5,411 nt of DNA. It comes from Acidobacteriaceae bacterium. Lineage in GTDB: Bacteria > Acidobacteriota > Terriglobia > Terriglobales > Acidobacteriaceae. The translations under genes were made by a program, and so were the position numbers. Where the stretch lies: contig PMWR01000225.1 in the NCBI GenBank assembly GCA_003166055.1, positions 1,035-6,445 on the forward strand, in the 5' to 3' direction. A model generated the notes under the pieces. It did no database searches. It had not been told where the DNA came from and saw only the letters and a program-made list of their open reading frames with translations. This document shows positions 1 to 3,790 of this stretch, piece after piece; position 1 is the stretch's first letter; every line of letters starts with the position of its first letter.

Positions 1-82
1 CAGCCAACTCCCGGCCGGCATCCTGCGCCTCACCCGCCCGGCGCACAGCCTCAACCTCCGCCTCAGTCCACTCCCTGTCCAT
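1..82 (-). CDS. Partial small ORF after the BrnT remnant, possible antitoxin start
   Basis: An ATG at 82 opens a frame with no stop to the window edge, 27 codons, beginning MDREWTEAEVEAVRRAG. A purine-rich stretch (GGTGGGTGA) lies just upstream and could be a ribosome binding site. The frame overlaps the end of the BrnT-like remnant by 20 nt. In brnTA loci the antitoxin gene normally follows the toxin with a short overlap, so this is a candidate BrnA-type antitoxin start; that is inference from position and from an acidic Glu-Trp-Thr start. The DNA-binding C-terminal half, which would settle it, is outside the window. It could also be an unrelated hypothetical protein. Confidence 0.35.
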   Translation of the reverse strand, partial: MDREWTEAEVEAVRRAGEAQDAGRELA

Positions 83-170
83 ACTTGTCACCCACCGCCA
101 GTTCGAATGAAATTCCGCCATGCTCGCGCTGGGTCTCCCGGTTCTTCCGTTCGTCCCATTCGTAACACAT
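63..170 (-). pseudogene. Truncated BrnT-like toxin (DUF497) remnant
   Basis: The frame starting at the ATG at 170 reads MCYEWDERKNRETQREHGG followed by ISFELA. This matches the start of BrnT-family ribonuclease toxins, whose usual pattern is Phe-Glu-Trp-Asp-Glu-x-Lys-Asn, then Lys/Glu-His-Gly-Ile-Ser-Phe-Glu. BrnT toxins are about 90 residues long; this frame stops after 35, and the residues after ISFELA (VGDKYGQGVD) do not resemble the family. The HG-ISFE motif also carries an extra Gly. I read it as an internally deleted toxin whose end has been fused to the start of the next ORF. A second ATG at 185 would add five residues. The toxin is very probably inactive. The family match is from recalled motifs, not a search. 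Confidence 0.55.
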
Positions 171-173
171 AGC

Positions 174-181
174 GTATATAC
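174..181 (-). promoter_or_regulatory. Palindrome GTATATAC upstream of the BrnT remnant, possible -10/operator
   Basis: A perfect 8-bp palindrome contains TATATA (180 to 175 on the minus strand) only four bases before the ATG at 170. It could be a -10 hexamer giving a leaderless transcript, or an operator for autoregulation as is usual for toxin-antitoxin loci. No clear -35 is visible, and the palindrome would lie inside the gene if the ATG at 185 were used. Confidence 0.22.
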
Positions 182-253
182 ACATCGTATTACCGGACTG
201 GCTTTGAAAAACACGCCCACCAGAGAAATCAACCCAAAAAAACTTCCCGCCGT

Positions 254-286
254 TTTGCCGATTAATTATGTTCATTGGCGCACAAT
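254..286. repeat. Short dispersed repeat, copy A (unoccupied relative of the intron target)
   Basis: This stretch shares TTTGCCGATT at its start and TTGGCGCACAAT at its end with the sequence flanking the group II intron (3533-3563, plus the two bases 2876-2877 across the intron), with nearly the same spacing (11 against 12 bases). The middle is diverged. The similarity ends at 286. Two matching blocks in the same order and spacing make chance unlikely. Confidence 0.55.
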
Positions 287-542
287 CATTTCAGAACACC
301 TCCACAACCGCGGGGAAACTGGGAAATCTCATTGAAAGCTCTGACTTCAAAGACTTTGACTTTAAGCCGCCTGAAATCAAGAAGATCAGGCGGAACCCCT
401 CCCTTATGCCCATGAAAGCAAAGAACTTCGTTCCAAAGTACCGGGGGAGTGGGGGCACGAAAGGATTTGCCATGAGCTACGAGTGTCGTCACATCATGCC
501 CACCACCCGACCCATCCCGGCCTCAAGCAGCCCAGCTCAAAG
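287..542. other. Gene-poor stretch with one hairpin
   Basis: No frame here has a recognisable domain, a good ribosome binding site or a family match, although both strands stay open for about 60 to 130 codons. The visible structure is an inverted repeat, CCGCCTGA (367-374) and TCAGGCGG (386-393), perfect over 8 bp with an 11-nt spacer. There is also a run of GACTT words at 343-363. The G-rich tract at 442-455 resembles, on the other strand, the C-rich tracts of the neighbouring repeat. It may be an old degenerate repeat or a decayed gene. Confidence 0.4.
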
Positions 543-669
543 TGTCAGGAATCTGCCCGGTTTATACCCACCCGTAGCTCGCACCCCCCCTACCCCCTTT
601 TATCATCTGATTGAAAACAAAGCACTTAACCGTTTCTCTTTTTCGCATCCGAAGAAAACAAAGAAGTTA
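543..669. repeat. C-tract/A-rich repeat, copy A
   Basis: This element aligns with copy B at 3616-3731 in the same orientation. Both begin TGTC-GG, continue through TGCCCGG and TACC (20 of 26 bases identical in the opening part), then carry a tract of C runs, then two copies of an A-rich word. Here the words are AAACAAAGCACTTA (615-628) and AAACAAAGAAGTTA (656-669), 41 nt apart, with a T-rich segment between them. The family resembles C-tract repeats that I recall from acidobacterial intergenic regions. Function is unknown. Confidence 0.6.
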
Positions 670-793
670 TAGACACCCATACGTCGGAGAAACCGCCATT
701 TTGCACTGAGACTGCGACACTTTCCGCCCCTCCAGGCCGCACGCAGACCTGCCGATTCACTTTTTCACTTCTCCACTTATTCACTCGCTCCGC

Positions 794-799
794 TACAAT
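794..799 (+). promoter_or_regulatory. Candidate -10 box TACAAT for a leaderless DUF5996 gene
   Basis: TACAAT ends seven bases before the ATG at 807, so a normal start site would fall at or within a base or two of the A of the ATG. No Shine-Dalgarno sequence is visible in front of that ATG, which fits leaderless translation. No good -35 hexamer is seen at 16 to 18 bp. The promoter is inferred from the hexamer and spacing only. Confidence 0.4.
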
Positions 800-806
800 T
801 TCCACC

Positions 807-1718
807 ATGCCGCCGTCCGTCCCCAACCGCTGGCCCGCGCTCCCTCTCGACGCCTGGCAAGACACACTAGCCACGCTCCACATGTACGCCCAGATCATCG
901 GCAAGGTCCGCCTGGCGCTCACACCGGTCGTCAACCACTGGTGGAACGTCCCGCTCTACGTCACCGCCCGCGGCCTGACCACCTCCCGCATCCCCTGCGG
1001 CGACCACTCCTTCGAGCTTCGTTTCGACTTCCTCAACCACCAGCTCGTCCTCGAAACCTGCGACGGCATCCTGAAATCCCTCCCGCTCACCCCGCGTCCC
1101 GTAGCCGGCTTCTACCGCGAAGTAATGACCATGCTCCATGCCGCCGGCATCGAAGCAAAAATCTGGCGCATGCCCGTCGAAATCCCCAATCCCATTCCCT
1201 TCGACGAGGACCGCGTCCACGCCTCCTACGATCCCGCTGCCGTCGAGCGCTTCTTGCGCGTCCTGCTCTCCGTCGACTCCGTATTCCACCAGTTCCGTTC
1301 CGAGTTCCAGGGCAAATCCAGCCCCGTCCACTTCTTCTGGGGCAGCTTCGACCTCGCCGTCAGCCGCTTCTCCGGACGCCGCGCCCCCGACCGCCCCGAA
1401 GCCGACGCCATGACCCGCGAAGCCTATTCGCACGAGGTAAGCAGTGTCGGATTCTGGCCCGGCGGCGGAGATATCCGAGGCGCAGCCTTCTACTCCTACA
1501 CCGTCCCCGAGCCGGCCGGCTTCAAGACCGCCCCCATCCATCCCGAGGCTGCCTTTTACCACCCCCAACTGGGCGAGTTCCTGCTCATGTACGACGACCT
1601 CCGCGCAACAGAGTCCCCCGCCGCCGCCCTCCTGGACTTCTGCCGCACCACCTACGCCGCCGGAGCCACCCTGGGCAACTGGGACCGCCAATCCCTCGAA
1701 AGGCCGCGTTCAACCTGA
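807..1718 (+). CDS. DUF5996 family protein
   Basis: This 303-residue protein is full length for the DUF5996 family, whose function is not known. Family-like blocks run in order: WPALPLDAW at 9-16, TLHMYAQIIGKVRL at 23-36, NHWWNVPLYVTARGLTT at 43-59, an aromatic FDF at 73-75, VHFFWGSFDLAVSRFSGR at 174-191, the SHEVSSVGFWPGG block at 208-220, FYSYTVPEPAGF at 228-239 and the closing NWDR at 291-294. Many conserved Trp, His and Arg residues suggest a globular enzyme or ligand-binding protein. There is no signal peptide or membrane segment, so it is probably cytoplasmic. The ATG at 807 is chosen because the conserved WP motif starts eight residues in; it has no Shine-Dalgarno but has TACAAT seven bases upstream. 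The gene stands alone, and third codon positions are strongly C-rich, which opens a long false frame on the other strand. Confidence 0.88.
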   Translation: MPPSVPNRWPALPLDAWQDTLATLHMYAQIIGKVRLALTPVVNHWWNVPLYVTARGLTTSRIPCGDHSFELRFDFLNHQLVLETCDGILKSLPLTPRPVAGFYREVMTMLHAAGIEAKIWRMPVEIPNPIPFDEDRVHASYDPAAVERFLRVLLSVDSVFHQFRSEFQGKSSPVHFFWGSFDLAVSRFSGRRAPDRPEADAMTREAYSHEVSSVGFWPGGGDIRGAAFYSYTVPEPAGFKTAPIHPEAAFYHPQLGEFLLMYDDLRATESPAAALLDFCRTTYAAGATLGNWDRQSLERPRST

Positions 1719-1770
1719 ACAATCAAAGAGTCGGGCATGGAGCGTCGGGCCTGTGCAACCGAACAGCCGG

Positions 1771-1858
1771 GTGCCCCATCCTTTCGCCTTTTTCCTGGCG
1801 AAAGGGTGGGAAGCAGTACGCCCGTGCGAGCCTCCGCCCCACTGCAAGTGGTACGCGG
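1771..1858. repeat. Hairpin repeat, copy 1, behind the DUF5996 gene
   Basis: The core is an imperfect inverted repeat, CCCATCCTTTCGCC (1775-1788) and GGCGAAAGGGTGGG (1797-1810), giving a 14-bp stem with one G-U pair and an 8-nt loop. A tail follows, GGAAGCA then CGTGCGAGCCTCCGCCCCAC, ending in a small hairpin CCACT-GCA-AGTGG (1837-1849). The same tail occurs at 2633-2684 and 2821-2872. No T run follows the stem, so it is not a classical Rho-independent terminator, although it might still stop or stabilise the DUF5996 transcript that ends 56 nt earlier. I recall this hairpin as a frequent acidobacterial intergenic repeat. Confidence 0.7.
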
Positions 1859-1989
1859 TTGACTCCGATGATAGATAGGAATAACATGAAGTTAGGGTTG
1901 AGTTACTCTCCCCTTTCAGGTTCGCTGAACTAAGGCAGTTACTCTGAAGTATCTTATCTCTTAGCCCTTGATATCAATGAGGGTTCCTA
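1859..1989 (+). promoter_or_regulatory. Leader region of the DUF2934 gene with short direct repeats
   Basis: AGTTACTCT occurs at 1901-1909 and again at 1937-1945, 36 nt apart. CTAAGGCAGT at 1930-1939 recurs at 2181-2190 over the stop codon of the DUF2934 gene. GAGGG at 1979-1983, six bases before the ATG at 1990, is a good ribosome binding site. I could not identify a convincing -35/-10 pair. The repeats could be regulator sites or the trace of a duplication. Confidence 0.3.
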
Positions 1990-2184
1990 ATGACAGTTTC
2001 CAAAGCTCAAAGACAGACAAAAGTCAAAACCTCGCCTGCCGGTAAGTCACCTGTGCCGCAACTCTCCGCTTCGCAAGACAGCATCAGGGAACGCGCATTC
2101 CATATCTATCAAAGCCGCGGCAGCAAACCCGGCAACGACATCCAGGACTGGTTCCACGCCGAGCATCAACTTCTCGCGCGCTAA
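1990..2184 (+). CDS. DUF2934 domain small protein
   Basis: This is a 64-residue protein. The first 29 residues are Lys-, Ser- and Pro-rich and probably disordered. Residues 31-64 carry the DUF2934 pattern: IRERAFHIYQSRG (32-44), then GNDIQDWFHAEHQLLA (48-63), with the characteristic Arg-Ala-Tyr/Phe helix, the Gly turn and the Asp-Trp-x-x-Ala-Glu end. The domain is short, helical and of unknown function, and I recall it as very common in Acidobacteriota and in some proteobacteria. GAGGG at 1979-1983, six bases upstream, supports the ATG start. The next gene begins 53 nt downstream on the same strand, so the two may be co-transcribed. No signal peptide is seen. Confidence 0.82.
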   Translation: MTVSKAQRQTKVKTSPAGKSPVPQLSASQDSIRERAFHIYQSRGSKPGNDIQDWFHAEHQLLAR

Positions 2185-2237
2185 GGCAGTGTCATCTCAC
2201 TTATCGAATGTCTGGCCTGAGGCCGGAGAGGGAAGTT

Positions 2238-2564
2238 ATGGGTTGCCCAGTCTGTAAACGTCTCGAACGAACTTTTGAGGGTTGGAACACCGAGTGCATC
2301 AGGGCTCGTTCGTCGTTGTATATCGGCGTCAGCACCAGGTTTGCTGCCTATGACGTTGTCGAGATGGAGCGCGCCCGCAGCGAAATGGAAATGCACCGCT
2401 CAGTCTGCGTTCTCGGCCTCGCTAACGCACTCGGCCGGCCGAGTGCCCCTCGTCCCGCTTCTAAGATCTCTGGTCGACAGATCGTCCACCCAGGCCGTGC
2501 CCTGCCAGTCCTCCCAGAAAAGGCTCCGAGCCCAATGCTTGGTGTCATTCTGAGCGAAGCGTAG
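2238..2564 (+). CDS. Small Cys-containing helical protein with a repeat-derived C-terminus
   Basis: The ATG at 2238 follows a strong ribosome binding site, GGAGAGG at 2225-2231, with six bases between; the earlier ATG at 2208 has none. The product is 108 residues. Residues 1-60 look real: an N-terminal Cys-Pro-x-Cys (C3, C6), Cys19 and Cys56, and a charged helical stretch including VEMERARSEMEMHRSVC at 40-56. I recall acidobacterial small proteins with a CPxC start, an Ala-Ala-Tyr segment and a MERA-x-x-(D/E) helix ending in His-x-x-Cys, but know no function; a metal-binding or redox role is only a guess. From about residue 70 the sequence is Pro- and Arg-rich and low in character, and the last six residues (VILSEA) and stop are read from a dispersed repeat. 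The native tail has probably been lost or replaced. Confidence 0.6.
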   Translation: MGCPVCKRLERTFEGWNTECIRARSSLYIGVSTRFAAYDVVEMERARSEMEMHRSVCVLGLANALGRPSAPRPASKISGRQIVHPGRALPVLPEKAPSPMLGVILSEA

Positions 2565-2600
2565 CGAAGTCGAAAGCCTGCCCTGAACGAAGCCGAAGGG
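2543..2600. repeat. TCTGAGCGAAGCGTAGCGAAG dispersed repeat
   Basis: The element holds two related half-units: a longer one built from CTGAGCGAAGCGTAGCGAAG then TCGAAAG (2550-2576), and a shorter one, CCTGAACGAAGCCGAAGGG (2582-2600). The first half read on the minus strand is the familiar CTTCGCTACGCTTCGCTCAG element that I recall scattered through acidobacterial intergenic regions. It supplies the stop codon of the small Cys protein. It has no coding role of its own that I can see. Confidence 0.72.
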
Positions 2601-2614
2601 AACCTGCTTCTTGT

Positions 2615-2684
2615 CTTCCTATCGAAAAGATAGGAAGCAACCAACTCCGTGCGAGCGAATCGCGAGCCTCCGCCCCACCGCAGG
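2615..2684. repeat. Hairpin repeat, copy 2
   Basis: A perfect 9-bp stem, CTTCCTATC (2615-2623) and GATAGGAAG (2629-2637), has a GAAAA loop. It leads directly into a 52-nt tail, 2633-2684, that matches 2821-2872 at 46 of 52 positions and is related to the tail of the copy at 1809-1849. The stem sequence differs from copy 1 while the hairpin shape is kept, which points to selection on the fold or to a hybrid element. Just after the tail the word GCAGGT is repeated (2679-2684 and 2694-2699), a small tandem duplication that breaks the CCACC-GCA-GGTGG end hairpin. Confidence 0.68.
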
Positions 2685-2710
2685 TACCCCCGCAGGTGGC
2701 ACGGAGGGAG

Positions 2711-2763
2711 CAGTGGCCTTCAGGCCACTGAATGCCGTCCCGCAATCCAGCGGCTTTAGCCGC
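2711..2763. repeat. Twin-hairpin repeat
   Basis: Two tight stems lie side by side. CAGTGGCCT (2711-2719) pairs perfectly with AGGCCACTG (2722-2730), 9 bp around two bases. GCGGCT (2750-2755) pairs perfectly with AGCCGC (2758-2763), 6 bp around two bases. With only two loop bases the innermost pairs must open. The GCGGCT-AGCCGC unit is a type I recall from acidobacterial intergenic DNA. It sits between hairpin repeat copies 2 and 3. Confidence 0.6.
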
Positions 2764-2795
2764 GGGCCTTTCGCCTATCGCCGGGTACCTCCCTA

Positions 2796-2872
2796 TCGCC
2801 TTTTTCCTGGCGAAAGCGTCGGAAGCAACCAACTCAGTGCGATCGAATAGCGAACGTCTGCCCCACCGCAGG
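2796..2872. repeat. Hairpin repeat, copy 3, abutting the intron
   Basis: The loop TTTTTCCT and inner stem CGCC/GGCG (2797-2812) are the same as in copy 1, but the outer stem is degraded to about five pairs. The tail at 2821-2872 matches copy 2 at 46 of 52 bases. The match ends at GCAGG, five bases before the 3' end of the group II intron, so this copy lost the second half of its end hairpin, or diverged there, around the intron insertion point. Confidence 0.66.
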
Positions 2873-2877
2873 CAATT

Positions 2878-2914
2878 GTCGAGCAGCCCCGGGGGATTTC
2901 ACCCCGAGGCCCTC
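2878..2914 (-). ncRNA. Group II intron domain VI and 3' end, branch base G
   Basis: GAG (2914-2912) pairs with CTC (2883-2881). Then GGCCTCGGGG (2911-2902) pairs with CCCCGGGGCT (2894-2885), with two G-U pairs, closing a 7-nt loop. The one unpaired base between the two helices is at 2884, seven bases from the 3' end, the normal place of the branch-point adenosine. Here that base is G. Branching from G is poor in studied introns, so lariat formation is probably weak and splicing, if any, may use water as nucleophile. Confidence 0.8.
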
Positions 2915-2917
2915 ACG

Positions 2918-2951
2918 GAACCGTGCTTGAACCTCTCGATTCACACGGCTC
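2918..2951 (-). ncRNA. Group II intron domain V (catalytic)
   Basis: It is exactly 34 nt. The lower stem GAGCCGTG pairs with CACGGTTC over 8 bp with one G-U pair. The catalytic AGC triad is at positions 2-4. The upper stem TGAATC pairs with GGTTCA, capped by a GAGA (GNRA) tetraloop, and a two-base AG bulge separates the stems on the 3' side. Every diagnostic feature is present, so the catalytic core of the intron RNA looks functional. Confidence 0.94.
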
Positions 2952-3043
2952 TTCATAGCCCTGCGTTTGTCTCTCGCGAGCGCAAACCTTCTCTGGAGGT
3001 AAAGGCTCATCCTGGGTGCCCAGTTGGCCCCTCCTCCGTCGAG

Positions 3044-3122
3044 CTATGTCATCCTCTTCGCTCCCCGCCCATTACAGGCCCTTCAACGCTACTACAGGAT
3101 GATCCGCCCCTCGCTCCGGCAT
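3044..3122 (-). pseudogene. Trace of the intron-encoded reverse transcriptase start
   Basis: An ATG at 3122 opens MPERGADHPVVALKGL and stops at 3072. A shifted frame continues NGRGAKRMT and stops at 3044. I recall intron-encoded proteins that begin with a similar MPER-ADHPVV-K-GN-RGAKG pattern, so this looks like the frameshifted start of the reverse transcriptase gene. Only about 90 nt separate it from domain V, so nearly the whole protein (normally over 400 residues, with the YADD motif) is deleted. The family link rests on memory of the motif. Confidence 0.42.
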
Positions 3123-3273
3123 CGATATTCTTCCTCGTGGTGTCTGCCACTTGTCATTTCCCTTTCCATCCAGAGCAAAGTTCTCACGTTCCCTACCGAA
3201 CCCTGTATCGAGTTCATGCCGCCGATACACCGACTGCCACCAGGACCGTAAACAGGTTCCTTCCCGGCTTATC

Positions 3274-3296
3274 CTGGAGCATCAGCACGACTCCAG
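3274..3296 (-). ncRNA. Intron domain I stem-loop with EBS1
   Basis: A 6-bp stem CTGGAG/CTCCAG presents the loop TCGTGCTGATG. TGCTGAT within it is complementary to the 5' exon end ATCGGCA at 3539 to 3533. EBS1 normally sits in just such a terminal loop of domain I, and its pairing fixes the 5' splice site at 3533/3532. Confidence 0.75.
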
Positions 3297-3532
3297 TTTC
3301 GACAGCGCCTTAGGAAATTAACGATGCATCATCGGACGGTTTGCTTGCGCTCATCTCCTCGATACCCACCTGCCATCTTTCCGATGACTTTTCACCGGTC
3401 GTTCACCACCACGCCATTTCCGAACGCAGCAGCACCGGGCGGTTTGAAGCCAACTCCTGCAAGCCGGCTCCGGGAGGCCATCTCCCATCTTCGGTACAGC
3501 ATCAAAAGCCTTCGCTTTTGTTCGTGACACAC

Positions 3533-3563
3533 TGCCGATTGTTTCCATCATTTGGCGCACAAT
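3533..3563. repeat. Short dispersed repeat, copy B, forming the intron 5' exon
   Basis: TGCCGATT (3533-3540) and TTGGCGCACAAT (3552-3563) match copy A at 256-286. The repeat begins exactly at the intron's 5' splice site as set by EBS1 pairing. IBS1 and IBS2 both lie inside it, so the repeat itself is the intron's target sequence. Confidence 0.55.
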
Positions 3564-3615
3564 GGAATTGGGAAGCAATCACCCATGAAAAGCCACTCAA
3601 CCCGCCGCCCCAATC

Positions 3616-3731
3616 TGTCGGGGATGTGCCCGGTCCGTACCAAAGATTCCGTGTACCCCACCCCCCACTTTATTGAAATAAAAGAGGTTAGCCACACTGG
3701 TTTTTTTGCACCCAACAGAATAAAAGAGTTA
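3616..3731. repeat. C-tract/A-rich repeat, copy B
   Basis: This is the second copy of the element at 543-669, in the same orientation. It has TGTC-GG, TGCCCGG, TACC, then a C-run tract (3655-3667), then AATAAAAGAGGTTA (3677-3690) and AATAAAAGAGTTA (3719-3731), 42 nt apart, with a T7 run between them. It lies between the intron and the 3' end of rmlD. The T and C runs do not follow a stem, so I do not call a terminator. Confidence 0.6.
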
Positions 3732-3790
3732 CGCAAACTCAATTCGCGCAAAGCTCGAAGTTTCTGTCGGATTTCGACCAGAATGCGCGC

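Larger units (their letters stand above)
2878..3532 (-). mobile_element. Group II intron, ORF-less, 655 nt
   Basis: Read on the minus strand, the element starts GTGTG at 3532, matching the GUGYG consensus, and ends with AC at 2879-2878, matching the AY consensus. Domain V (2951 to 2918) and domain VI (2914 to 2881) are complete. In domain I, a stem CTGGAG/CTCCAG carries an 11-nt loop holding EBS1, TGCTGAT (3287 to 3281), which pairs over 7 bases (one G-U) with ATCGGCA, the last seven bases of the 5' exon. EBS2, TTTCC (3317 to 3313), pairs with GGAAA (3546 to 3542) two bases upstream of IBS1. Group II introns are self-splicing retroelements that normally encode a reverse transcriptase/maturase in domain IV. 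Here only traces of that ORF remain, so mobility would need a protein from elsewhere. The orientation is the same as rmlD, 258 nt downstream of it. The subclass (IIB, chloroplast-like) is a guess. Confidence 0.88.

Noticed and set aside
268..672. Plus-strand frame of 134 codons, and minus-strand frames at 286-492
   Set aside because: There is no ribosome binding site, domain or plausible composition, and the plus frame runs through repeat copy A.
867..1691. Long minus-strand open frame of 274 codons opposite the DUF5996 gene
   Set aside because: Its Gly-, Val- and Glu-rich composition is the complement of a GC-rich gene, it has no motif, and the plus strand carries the conserved family blocks.
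1775..1810. Rho-independent terminator after the DUF5996 gene
   Set aside because: The 14-bp stem is strong but no T run follows on either strand, and the same hairpin recurs as a repeat away from gene ends.
941..1933. Plus-strand frame of 330 codons overlapping the DUF5996 gene
   Set aside because: It is Arg- and Pro-rich out-of-frame sequence that also reads through the hairpin repeat.
2543..2872. CRISPR array
   Set aside because: The repeats are of different kinds, irregularly spaced and unequal in length, with no cas genes.
2732..3313. Plus-strand frame of 193 codons
   Set aside because: It crosses the twin hairpin, repeat copy 3 and the antisense of the group II intron, so it cannot be a conserved protein.
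3556..3560. GTGCG on the minus strand as the intron 5' end
   Set aside because: It fits the GUGYG consensus, but it lies inside the dispersed repeat shared with 275-286, and the EBS1 and EBS2 pairings place the splice site at 3533/3532.
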